DNA of 38,120 nt from Bacteroidota bacterium (GTDB taxonomy: Bacteria > Bacteroidota > Bacteroidia > UKL13-3), in the NCBI GenBank assembly GCA_027491355.1, contig JAIXWI010000027.1, forward strand, positions 1-38,120, given 5' to 3'. Positions 8,660 through 16,294 of the stretch are shown here, piece after piece. Within the stretch, counting starts at the first letter, position 1; each line of letters opens with the position of its first letter. The notes below the pieces were generated by a model. The model was given only the letters and a program-made list of their open reading frames with translations, did no database searches and was not told the DNA's origin. The translations under genes were made by a program, and so were the position numbers.

Positions 8660-9529
8660 ATGAGAATCAGTTTGTTTTTAAAATCTGTTGCAAAACTAAT
8701 CAAAGTGCCAAAATTCCCTAAGCACGAAAAAATTATGCCAATTTATTTGCTCTTTTTGTTTATTGCAGCGGTACCAATTGATCAACCTAAACAAAAGAAA
8801 AAAGGAATTCAAACCGTTATCATTGATGCTGGGCACGGTGGGCATGATGCTGGCTGTATGTATGGTGGTGTCAAGGAAAAAGACCTCACATTGCGCATGG
8901 CTTTGGCGCTTGGAACTCGAATAACTGAGTTGATTCCAGATGTAAAAATTATTTACACGCGCAAAACAGACAAATTTGTTGAGTTATGGGAACGTGCAGA
9001 CATTGCCAACAGAAACAACGCCGATTTATTCATTTCCTTGCATTGCAATTCTTCACCAAATCCAAAAACCTCTGGTACAGAAACATTTGCAATGGGTTTG
9101 CACAAAGCATATAGTAATTTAGCGGTTGCCAAAAGAGAAAACGATGTTTTGTTACTTGAAACCGATTACCAAAACAAGTATGATGGTTTTGATCCCAATT
9201 CGCCTGAATCTCATATTTATTTTTCTTTGTTCCAAAATGCCTACATGGAGCAAAGCATCAAATTTGCATCTAAAGTTGAAGCGCATATTTCTAAATCCGT
9301 TCACCGTCCAAGTAGAGGGGTTAAACAGGCAGGATTTGTGGTGCTCTGGAAAACAGGTATGCCCAGTGTTTTGGTTGAAGCAGGTTTCTTGAGTAATAAA
9401 AGCGACAGAGAATATTTGGGCAGTGAAGAAGGATTGTTCGAATTTTCTAACGCCTTGGCTCTGGCTTTTAAAGATTATAAACTACAATTTGAAGGCGCAA
9501 TCAAACAAAATAATTCAGGTTCCAAATAA
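8660..9529 (+). CDS. N-acetylmuramoyl-L-alanine amidase (Amidase_3 family)
   Basis: A zinc-dependent peptidoglycan amidase that cleaves the bond between MurNAc and the stem peptide. The catalytic domain runs from VIIDAGHGGHDAG to the C-terminus. The expected zinc ligands and catalytic acid appear in GHGG (His), KEKD (Glu), SLHCNSS (His) and VEAGFLSN (Glu), as in AmiC and CwlM relatives. The N-terminus has a short hydrophobic stretch YLLFLFIAAVPI that may be a signal peptide or anchor. Two starts are possible: ATG 8660 (289 aa) and ATG 8735 (264 aa). The second would begin right at the hydrophobic segment and leave the lptD promoter in non-coding DNA. The gene leads a run with an MCE protein and a small membrane peptide, an envelope context. 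Confidence 0.93.
   Translation: MRISLFLKSVAKLIKVPKFPKHEKIMPIYLLFLFIAAVPIDQPKQKKKGIQTVIIDAGHGGHDAGCMYGGVKEKDLTLRMALALGTRITELIPDVKIIYTRKTDKFVELWERADIANRNNADLFISLHCNSSPNPKTSGTETFAMGLHKAYSNLAVAKRENDVLLLETDYQNKYDGFDPNSPESHIYFSLFQNAYMEQSIKFASKVEAHISKSVHRPSRGVKQAGFVVLWKTGMPSVLVEAGFLSNKSDREYLGSEEGLFEFSNALALAFKDYKLQFEGAIKQNNSGSK
8691..8698 (-). promoter_or_regulatory. -7 box of lptD, facing the amidase promoter
   Basis: Minus-strand TAGTTTTG (8698-8691) is a perfect TAnnTTTG box. It would start lptD near 8684 with a leader of about 32 bases. No convincing -33 element is seen. It points toward the plus-strand promoter at 8631-8638, so the two 5' leaders would overlap. Confidence 0.45.
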
Positions 9530-9540
9530 AACTAAAAACG

Positions 9541-9548
9541 TATTTTTG
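9541..9548 (+). promoter_or_regulatory. -7 box upstream of mce gene
   Basis: TATTTTTG is a perfect TAnnTTTG box 14 bases before the ATG of the MCE gene. It implies an own start near 9555 with a leader of about eight bases. No clear -33 element is seen, so it may be a secondary promoter inside the amidase operon. Confidence 0.45.
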
Positions 9549-9562
9549 ACACAAATTCTATC

Positions 9563-10576
9563 ATGATAAAAATAAAAAGGGAAGCGAAGATTGGGTTATT
9601 TGCAGTTGTATCTCTGGCTGCACTGTATTTTGGTTACAATTTTTTAAGAGGTAAGAAGCTGTTTTCAGGACAATACATTTATTATGTAGTATATGATAAC
9701 ATAGATGGAATCAATAAATCAACGCCTATTTATTACAAAGGTTTAAAAGTTGGTCAGGTTGAGGAGCTAGCTTTTTTAGCAACGGACAGTGCTAATAGAA
9801 TCATTGCCTCACTTGCAATTGATAAAAATGTTGTACTGTCTACTTCTACTCAAGCTTGTATTGTTAGTCCAGATATTTTAGGAGGCAAAGCCATTTCTTT
9901 AATTGTACCTGATATCATCAATCCAATTGCTAAGGGAGATACCATTGATGGCACACAGGAAATTGGAATTGGGGAATCTATTTCTGGGATGATAGAGCCT
10001 GTTAAAAATAAAACAGAAAATGTGTTGGTTTCCTTGAATAAAGTGTTAGGCGAATTGCAGGTTGTATTGGGCAACGGTGGGTCGCAGCAATTGGCTTCTG
10101 GCCTAGAAGATTTATCCATTACTATGAAAAACTTGAGCCAAGTAAGCTCAAACTTAAACGCCATTGTCAAAAGCGAGTCAGATCATATTGCAAAATCATT
10201 GGCAAATGTTGAATCACTCACCACCAATTTGAAAAACAACAACAAAGAAATAGCAAGTAGCATACAAAATGTGCATGCCATATCGGATTCACTGTCGAAA
10301 GCTCCTGTAAAAAGTATGATTGTAGAATTGAATGAAACTGCAAAATCGCTCAACCAGTTAGCTCAAAAACTCAATACTGGTAATGGCTCTGCGGCAAAGC
10401 TTATAAGTGATTCTATGTTGTACAACAACCTCAATCAATCGGCTTTTGAATTACAAGCTTTGTTAAAAGATTTAAGAACTTACCCAGCAAGGTATGTCAA
10501 TGTTTCTGTTTTTGGAAATGCTGCTCAAAAAGCAGACAAACAGCGTGCAAAAGATTTGAAAAAAGGCAATAAATAA
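9563..10576 (+). CDS. MCE (MlaD-like) lipid-transport protein
   Basis: A 337-residue MlaD-family protein. The N-terminal membrane anchor (about residues 10-26, GLFAVVSLAALYFGYNF) is followed by one MCE domain (about 37-117), including DNIDGINKSTPIYYKGLKVGQV and ILGGKAISL. A long helical, Asn/Ser/Lys-rich tail covers about 130-320. Single-MCE proteins form hexamers that move phospholipids between inner and outer membrane with an MlaEF-type ABC transporter, but mlaE and mlaF are not in the window. The helical tail fits a tube or bridge across the periplasm, as in PqiB or LetB-like proteins (inference). It follows the amidase by 33 bases and is followed after nine bases by a micropeptide gene. 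Confidence 0.9.
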   Translation: MIKIKREAKIGLFAVVSLAALYFGYNFLRGKKLFSGQYIYYVVYDNIDGINKSTPIYYKGLKVGQVEELAFLATDSANRIIASLAIDKNVVLSTSTQACIVSPDILGGKAISLIVPDIINPIAKGDTIDGTQEIGIGESISGMIEPVKNKTENVLVSLNKVLGELQVVLGNGGSQQLASGLEDLSITMKNLSQVSSNLNAIVKSESDHIAKSLANVESLTTNLKNNNKEIASSIQNVHAISDSLSKAPVKSMIVELNETAKSLNQLAQKLNTGNGSAAKLISDSMLYNNLNQSAFELQALLKDLRTYPARYVNVSVFGNAAQKADKQRAKDLKKGNK

Positions 10577-10585
10577 ATCAGTTTT

Positions 10586-10690
10586 ATGAAAAATAAATCG
10601 ATGTGGGTTTTTGTTGCTGGAATGTTAACAGGTTTGATAGCAACAATAACTGTTCAGTATTTTAGAAACAAGAGAAACTCAAAGTATTAA
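10586..10690 (+). CDS. 34-residue single-pass membrane peptide
   Basis: This is a short reading frame: ATG 10586, TAA 10688-10690. The peptide starts MKNKSMWVFVAGMLTGLIA, continues TITVQYF and ends in a basic tail RNKRNSKY. The central ~20 residues form a transmembrane helix with glycine spacing (GxxxG), flanked by lysines and arginines on both sides. The start lies nine bases after the mce stop on the same strand. The final TTAA is shared with the stop of the convergent TerB-like gene. I do not recognise a named family; the pattern recalls YtxH-like short membrane proteins. A role as a small partner of the MCE system is inferred from position only. Confidence 0.6.
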   Translation: MKNKSMWVFVAGMLTGLIATITVQYFRNKRNSKY

Positions 10691-11052
10691 GCTAAATCCC
10701 ATGCGTCAAATAGCGCATTGATAAAGCTGTTTTCTTTTTGTTCCATTTTTTTATCAGCCATCACAACTTTCATTGCAAACTCAATGAGTTTGTGTCTCTC
10801 ATCTTCAGTGGTTAATTTGTAAAGATGCTCGGCAGTTTCATGCAAGTGATTTTTTCTATCATCTTCAGGCAATGCCCTTAAAAAGGCTTGTTCTTTAATA
10901 ATCTCAATAGGCTCGTGGAAGTTTTTTTCTAAAAAGTCAAGAATTATTGAGCTTTCAGCTTTTTGTATGGATCCATCGGCTAGGCTGAGTATCATCAACA
11001 GGTGGAAACCTGCTTCTGTTTTATTCATTTTTTTGATAAACTGAGTTGGCAT
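10687..11052 (-). CDS. TerB-like (tellurite resistance B family) protein
   Basis: A 121-residue all-helical protein resembling the TerB/DjlA N-terminal fold. Two acidic metal-binding-type motifs are seen: LSLADGSIQKAES near residue 25-37 and VMADKKMEQKENSF near 92-105. These occupy the expected positions of the two TerB repeats. TerB domains bind metal and act as cytoplasmic or membrane-associated adaptors in stress systems. No other ter gene is nearby, so tellurite resistance should not be assumed. Starts at 11052 or 11028 (MNKTEAGF) are both possible. Its stop overlaps the stop of the small membrane peptide gene. Confidence 0.7.
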   Translation of the reverse strand: MPTQFIKKMNKTEAGFHLLMILSLADGSIQKAESSIILDFLEKNFHEPIEIIKEQAFLRALPEDDRKNHLHETAEHLYKLTTEDERHKLIEFAMKVVMADKKMEQKENSFINALFDAWDLA

Positions 11053-11102
11053 TGGTTTTTCTTTCTAAGTTTTAGCAAATTAAAGCCCTTATAAAATGCT
11101 AC

Positions 11103-11110
11103 CAAAATTA
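11103..11110 (-). promoter_or_regulatory. -7 box of the TerB-like gene
   Basis: Minus-strand TAATTTTG (11110-11103) is a perfect TAnnTTTG box about 50 bases before the ATG. The start would be near 11096. It is back to back with the metB promoter, 31 bases away. Confidence 0.45.
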
Positions 11111-11141
11111 ATTCTGGTTTCTTTCCTAACATTTTCGGGTG

Positions 11142-11149
11142 TAAGTTTG
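11142..11149 (+). promoter_or_regulatory. -7 box of the metB-like gene
   Basis: TAAGTTTG is a perfect TAnnTTTG box, 26 bases before the ATG at 11176. The start would be near 11156, which excludes the in-frame GTG at 11149 as the initiation codon. No strong -33 element is seen. Confidence 0.5.
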
Positions 11150-11175
11150 TGGGCATATTGCAAATAATATACACA

Positions 11176-12321
11176 ATGAAATTCGGAACTAAAGCCATTC
11201 ATGCAGGTCAAGAACCTGATCCAAGTACAGGTGCAGTAATGACTCCCATCTACCAAACATCCACATTTTGGCAAGCAAGTCCAGGCAAACACCAAGGTTA
11301 TGCTTATGCAAGAGGAAAGAACCCTACCAGAACTGCGCTTGAAAAATGTTTGGCTGCTTTAGAAAATGCAAACCATGCGCTTTGCTTTAGCAGTGGAATG
11401 GGAGCCATAGATGCAGTTGTGAAATTGCTGCAACCTGGTGATGAAGTCATTACCGGAAACGACTTGTATGGCGGAACTTACCGAATGTTTACCAAAGTTT
11501 TTGCCTTGTTTGGTATTCAGTTTCATTTCATTAATCTGTCGGATGCAAACAATATCAAGTCATACATCAATGATAAAACCAAGTTAATTTGGATTGAAAC
11601 ACCTACCAATCCAACAATGCAGATAGTTGATATTGCTGCCTTTGCAAACATTGCCAAAGCGCACCAGTTGTTATTGGGAGTAGACAATACATTTGCTTCA
11701 CCTTATTTGCAAAACCCACTCGATTTAGGTGCTCATATTGTCATGCACAGTGTAACCAAATACCTTGGTGGGCACTCGGATGTAGTGATGGGAGCTTTGT
11801 GTGTAAACGACCAAACCTTATACGAGCGTTTGGCTTTCATACACAATTCATGTGGCGCAACTCCTGGTCCTCAAGATAGTTTCTTGGTATTAAGAGGGCT
11901 CAAAACTTTGCATTTAAGAATGAAAGCTCATTGCGAAAATGGTATTGCTGTAGCCAATTATTTGAAGCACCATCCTAAAATTGAAAAGGTTTATTGGCCT
12001 GGATTTACAGACCATCCAAACCATGAAATTGCCAAAAAACAAATGCGTGGTTTTGGAGGCATGATCTCAATCGTATTAAAAGGTGCTAGCCTAGAAGATA
12101 CTTTCAAGTTTGCGGCTGCATTTAAAGTATTTACTTTGGCCGAGAGTTTGGGAGGGGTAGAAAGCCTTATCAATCATCCTGCAACCATGACGCATGCTTC
12201 TATTCCAAAAGCTGAAAGAGAGCAAGCCGGCGTTGTAGACAATTTATTAAGGCTGAGTGTAGGTGTTGAAGACATTGAAGACTTGTTGCAAGATTTAGCA
12301 CAAGTATTAGACAAAGCTTAG
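11176..12321 (+). CDS. Cys/Met metabolism PLP enzyme (cystathionine gamma-synthase/lyase type)
   Basis: A 381-residue fold-type I PLP enzyme of the transsulfuration family. The start MKFGTKAIHAGQEPDPSTGA and the segment PIYQTSTFWQ are typical. The phosphate-binding SSGMGAIDAV and the Schiff-base lysine K195 in MHSVTKYLGGHSDV are intact, as is DNTFASPYLQNPL before it. Members make cystathionine from O-acyl-homoserine (MetB) or split cystathionine to cysteine (CGL/MccB); the sequence alone does not separate these. The ATG at 11176 fits the family start and the promoter. It stands alone with no SAM-type riboswitch visible. Its TAG overlaps the stop of the convergent propeller gene. Confidence 0.93.
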   Translation: MKFGTKAIHAGQEPDPSTGAVMTPIYQTSTFWQASPGKHQGYAYARGKNPTRTALEKCLAALENANHALCFSSGMGAIDAVVKLLQPGDEVITGNDLYGGTYRMFTKVFALFGIQFHFINLSDANNIKSYINDKTKLIWIETPTNPTMQIVDIAAFANIAKAHQLLLGVDNTFASPYLQNPLDLGAHIVMHSVTKYLGGHSDVVMGALCVNDQTLYERLAFIHNSCGATPGPQDSFLVLRGLKTLHLRMKAHCENGIAVANYLKHHPKIEKVYWPGFTDHPNHEIAKKQMRGFGGMISIVLKGASLEDTFKFAAAFKVFTLAESLGGVESLINHPATMTHASIPKAEREQAGVVDNLLRLSVGVEDIEDLLQDLAQVLDKA

Positions 12322-15056
12322 TGCTTCCAAATTTTCTTGCTCCATTTTCTTTGACCTTCATGCACTACCAATAGGTAAGCACCTGTTTGTAGTTGACTCA
12401 TTGTAAGTGCCAGTTGCTGCTCTTCACACCACACATTCATCAGCATTTTTCCATTTAAAGTGTACAAGGACACTTGTCTTTTTGCTGCATGCTCAAATTC
12501 AAGTTGGAGTTTTTCAATCACAGGATTTGGATAGGCTTGAACAAATATCTTGGCCTCCTGTTTGTCTTGTAAGCTGTTGCTAGATTCAAGAGAAGTAACT
12601 TTGCCTGTAAACACACCGCCACCATATGTAGCAACCGCCAACAAACCATCACTCTTTCTATAGTCCATCATCATCACTACCTGATTGCCAATGATACTTC
12701 CTTTTTGTTTGTACCAAACAGTTGACATGCCATTCAATTGTTTGCTGCTATACAATCCTGTACTGGTTCCTAAATAATAAATATTGCTGTCTCCAACTTG
12801 TGTAATGGTGAGCCACCTGCACGAAGGTCCATTGCCTGCTCCTGAACTGGCCTCTTCTAAATTCCCAGAGATTGCCTGCCAAGATTTACCAGCATCTATA
12901 CTTTCAAATACACTCAGAACCCCATAATTGGTAAATACAACGTACAATTTATTTGGGTTTTTGGGGTCTTGTGTGATACAATTCATGTACCCTGAAGGAA
13001 AATTCTTATTGCTTAAATTAATGGGTGTTGCGGTATCTGAACTGGCATTGTTTAATTTATACAATCTACCATTTGATGTACCATAATACAAAACATCTTG
13101 TTCTATTTTAGAACTATAAACTGCGGTTATTTCATCACCACTGGTTGGGAGTAAAGTATTTTGTAATTGGTGCCAATTGGTTGTATAACTTGTACTGTCA
13201 GGAATATTTTTTAATGGAATTGCTGTTACATCGTCATTTCTCCATAAAATATTTCCAGCAGGGATATAAATTTTATCGAAATTATTTGCATCAGGGGTGA
13301 ACGGATTAATGAATTGGTATTTACTTTTATCAACCCCCCTTGGGTCTATTCTTGTATAATGTTTGAGCGATCCATCTTCATTCAAAACTAAGCGCATCAC
13401 TCTTCCTTGTTGAATACTCATGTAATACTCATTTAATTTTGGTGATACAAAACAAAAGCTACCATCGTAACTCAGAGGTTGAATCCAATTTGTATTTGTA
13501 TTAGGGTTCAGACAAAGCAATGTGCCATTGTCTTGCAACCCTCCAATTACCCTATTGTCTCCTGCATTTTGGCTAATGGCAACTGTGTAAAACTGAGTAT
13601 TGGTGTAACCGTTGTTCAAAGAATTCCAAAGTACTTCTTTAGCTAAAACATTCTCAGTTGCTGAAATTCCACCATCATGAACTGAATAAACTTTATTGGC
13701 GTCATTTTTGTCAAACAAAACAAAATGATTATCTGGGTGATGGTTTTCATAAATTTTGAAGTCAGGTAAAAATGTTCCAGGCTTGTATCCACCAATCCAT
13801 GTAATGTTGTTTGTACTGCGGAATGCATCTGTTGATCGGTATAAATTGGTTCCACTAAGAAAAACAACGTTCGTGTCTTTAGGGTGAAATTGTATGTCTA
13901 TGCAATAACCACCTTGTGCAATAAAATCGCCGAATGCGCCGCCTATGGCTGGAATATTCTGTGAGCGATCAGACCAAATACCATTGCTTCCTGCACCGTC
14001 ACCAGTTATATAGGTATACTTCCAAAGGCTGTTCCACTCTGCATTGCCTTCAAAGTTTTTGCTTGATTTTCCAGCTCCTGGGGTGTTGGCTACAAAAAAC
14101 AATTGATTTTCATCTTGTGGAGACACACACATGACCACCCTTTCAGTTGATGCAGGAAAATAAGTTGGAGATATGTTAGTCCAGGTATTGCCATTGTCTT
14201 TAGAACGCCAAATACCTGCATGGTTGCCACCGCCAGAAAGTGCAGCATATACTATGCCTGATGGCGTTACCAGAACATCTGTAAAATAACTTTTTCCTGC
14301 TACCAGTCCACCACCTCTTCTTTTACTCCATGTTAATCCACCATCAATGCTTCTGAATATCCCATCAAAATTTGCAGCAAATAAAACAGTGATTGAATCA
14401 ATGGTAGTATTAATGGCCAAGCGATGAACCACACTCCAATTATTCGCCAATGAGCCAGGAGGTGTAATTAAATTTCCAAGTCTGCTCCATGTTATGCCAC
14501 CATTGCTTGATTGATAAACGCCGTTACCTGCATAAAATGCACCTGGCAAATTACCCCCATACAATTCACCAGTACCGGCATACCAAATATGATGTTTACC
14601 TTTTCTGCTGTCTTGAATCATACAAGAAATATTGTTCACTTCAGGAGCAGTTGTACACTTGTTCCAAGTTTGTCCATTGTTACCGCTACGCCATATTCCA
14701 CCCATTGTTGAACCTGCTAATAATACACTGGAGTTGTCTATGTCCTGAGCAAATGATCGGGTTCTACCACCAACATTGTAAGGTCCAATTTGAGTAAACA
14801 TTGCGTGTTTACCCAAAAAGTTTTCTTCGGGTAAATTTGCTGAAAATGCCAATTCTGCTTGTCTGATTCCTGCAGGTATTTCATGGGTTACAGGGTTTGC
14901 CAATGTTTGGTTCATCCATTCTGCACGCTCGCGCAAATCTTCTTCCATGCCTTCTATTTCTTTGCTTTCCTCAAAGTCTTCAAATGAAGCCATCTGAAAA
15001 CCGATACTGCCAATTGTAATAGCCAATGACAAACATGCAATTACGAACCTTCTCAT
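12318..15056 (-). CDS. T9SS-secreted Asp-box/BNR beta-propeller protein
   Basis: A 912-residue exported protein. The N-terminus MRRFVIACLSLAITIGSIGF is a signal peptide, followed by an acidic linker and then FTQIGPYNVGGRTR, common at the start of sortilin-like (VPS10) propellers. Asp-box repeats of the form SxDxGxTW are visible at 124-131, 183-190, 236-243 and 285-292, with another (SIDAGKSW) in the C-terminal third. The last ~80 residues, from AYPNPVIEKLQLEF to KKIWKH, form a type-A C-terminal domain that routes cargo through the type IX secretion system and is then cleaved for surface attachment or release. The substrate is unknown; sugar or protein binding and hydrolysis are both possible for this fold. 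Confidence 0.92.
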   Translation of the reverse strand: MRRFVIACLSLAITIGSIGFQMASFEDFEESKEIEGMEEDLRERAEWMNQTLANPVTHEIPAGIRQAELAFSANLPEENFLGKHAMFTQIGPYNVGGRTRSFAQDIDNSSVLLAGSTMGGIWRSGNNGQTWNKCTTAPEVNNISCMIQDSRKGKHHIWYAGTGELYGGNLPGAFYAGNGVYQSSNGGITWSRLGNLITPPGSLANNWSVVHRLAINTTIDSITVLFAANFDGIFRSIDGGLTWSKRRGGGLVAGKSYFTDVLVTPSGIVYAALSGGGNHAGIWRSKDNGNTWTNISPTYFPASTERVVMCVSPQDENQLFFVANTPGAGKSSKNFEGNAEWNSLWKYTYITGDGAGSNGIWSDRSQNIPAIGGAFGDFIAQGGYCIDIQFHPKDTNVVFLSGTNLYRSTDAFRSTNNITWIGGYKPGTFLPDFKIYENHHPDNHFVLFDKNDANKVYSVHDGGISATENVLAKEVLWNSLNNGYTNTQFYTVAISQNAGDNRVIGGLQDNGTLLCLNPNTNTNWIQPLSYDGSFCFVSPKLNEYYMSIQQGRVMRLVLNEDGSLKHYTRIDPRGVDKSKYQFINPFTPDANNFDKIYIPAGNILWRNDDVTAIPLKNIPDSTSYTTNWHQLQNTLLPTSGDEITAVYSSKIEQDVLYYGTSNGRLYKLNNASSDTATPINLSNKNFPSGYMNCITQDPKNPNKLYVVFTNYGVLSVFESIDAGKSWQAISGNLEEASSGAGNGPSCRWLTITQVGDSNIYYLGTSTGLYSSKQLNGMSTVWYKQKGSIIGNQVVMMMDYRKSDGLLAVATYGGGVFTGKVTSLESSNSLQDKQEAKIFVQAYPNPVIEKLQLEFEHAAKRQVSLYTLNGKMLMNVWCEEQQLALTMSQLQTGAYLLVVHEGQRKWSKKIWKH

Positions 15057-15106
15057 ACTTGTTTTTTTAGCAATTTATAAAATGCATCGACCAATTAAAA
15101 AAAGTA

Positions 15107-15139
15107 TTGTACACCTTTTCATTTGCAAGTGTATATTTG
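15107..15139 (+). promoter_or_regulatory. Promoter of the MORN-vWA gene
   Basis: TTG at 15107-15109 and the perfect -7 box TATATTTG at 15132-15139 are 22 bases apart. A start 7-8 bases downstream falls on the ATG at 15147, predicting a leaderless or nearly leaderless message. Confidence 0.6.
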
Positions 15140-15146
15140 GGCTTTC

Positions 15147-16292
15147 ATGCAAAGACTTTTCTTATTTATTTGTGTATTCATTTTTGTATCAAAACCTATA
15201 GGCGCACAAACATTTGAACGCTATGAAGGAGATACCATTAACCTGACCCTCTTAAACGGGAAGAAACAAGGTTTTTGGCGTTATTTTTGGCCTAATGGCG
15301 ATTTAAAATACGAGGTATATTACGACAATGGCGAGAAAGAGGGTTTAGAAATCAAGTACTTCGACAATCAAGATTGCATAGAGTTTAGCAATACTTATTT
15401 AAAAGGCGTTTTAAACGGACCTAGTGTCTCTTTCTTTCCAAATTGTAGTACCAAAACTGAAGAAATATACCAAGGCGGTCAAAAAAACGGATATGAACGA
15501 AATTTTGATCAGAATGGAATTTTATTAACTGAAGGTCAGTTTTCAAAAGGAGAATTGGTAGGAAGTTATGCCCATTTCGATAAAAAGGGAACTGTAACAT
15601 ACGAGAGTCCTACCAAAGAAACCACCCTTAAGTTCGACAAATTTTTAAGTGGTGAATACAAAATAAGAGACTCTACCATTTTTAAAGTTTTTCAACGGAA
15701 CAACAAATGGAAAAATGTATTGCTGGTGGTTGATATGACTGGTTCTATGTTTCCATACATAGGTCAATTGTTAGTTTGGTTCAAACAAACTTACGAAGAT
15801 GGCAACATTAACTACTACTCATTGTTCAATGATGGCGATAACATGGACGACCTCAAAAAGGTAATTGGTAAAACGGGTGGAGTTCATTTGTTTGAAGCAA
15901 AAGATTATAAAAAGCTCAAAAGAGATGTAGAAGAAGTGCGTAAAATGGGAGAGGGTGGCGATGATCCAGAAAATGACATTGAAGCCCTGATTACTTCTCA
16001 ACTCAATTGTAGAAATTACTCAGAAATTGTATTACTTGCTGATGACAGTCAAATCAGAGACATGGCCTTGCTCAAAAGACTCAGAAAACCAATACGTGTT
16101 GTTTTATGTGGCACCAAAAAAGGAGTCAATGATCAGTATTTAAAATTGGCACTCCATACCAAGGGAAGCATCCATACCACTCATACAGATGTTGACATGA
16201 AAAAACTAAAAGATGGCGACGATGTGCTCATTGAAAAAGATTTATTCAAGTTCAAGGCGGGTCAATTTGAATGGGTTGATTTAATAGATTAG
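15147..16292 (+). CDS. Secreted MORN-repeat (YwqK-like) plus vWA domain protein
   Basis: A 381-residue protein with a clear signal peptide (MQRLFLFICVFIFVSKPIGA, cleavage before Gln21). Residues about 30-165 hold MORN_2/YwqK-type repeats: the recurring pattern is G-x-W/Y-x-x-x-x-x-N-G-x-x-x-x-E, e.g. GFWRYFWPNGDLKYE. Residues about 190-360 form a von Willebrand A domain with the MIDAS motif D196-M-T-G-S and a later EGGDDPENDIEAL resembling the GGGDxPE loop of VWKA-type vWA domains. vWA domains bind partner proteins through a metal ion. No catalytic domain is visible. The ATG at 15147 is chosen for the signal peptide. maf follows two bases downstream, so they are co-transcribed. The domain pairing is uncommon and the function unknown. 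Confidence 0.82.
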   Translation: MQRLFLFICVFIFVSKPIGAQTFERYEGDTINLTLLNGKKQGFWRYFWPNGDLKYEVYYDNGEKEGLEIKYFDNQDCIEFSNTYLKGVLNGPSVSFFPNCSTKTEEIYQGGQKNGYERNFDQNGILLTEGQFSKGELVGSYAHFDKKGTVTYESPTKETTLKFDKFLSGEYKIRDSTIFKVFQRNNKWKNVLLVVDMTGSMFPYIGQLLVWFKQTYEDGNINYYSLFNDGDNMDDLKKVIGKTGGVHLFEAKDYKKLKRDVEEVRKMGEGGDDPENDIEALITSQLNCRNYSEIVLLADDSQIRDMALLKRLRKPIRVVLCGTKKGVNDQYLKLALHTKGSIHTTHTDVDMKKLKDGDDVLIEKDLFKFKAGQFEWVDLID

Positions 16293-16294
16293 AC

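Noticed and set aside
10687-11052. Tellurite-resistance (ter) operon
   Set aside because: Only one TerB-like protein is present; no terC, terD or terZ homologue lies nearby, so a resistance locus is not supported.
11053-11175. SAM riboswitch upstream of the metB-like gene
   Set aside because: The region is short, the predicted leader is only about 20 bases, and no SAM-type helices were seen.
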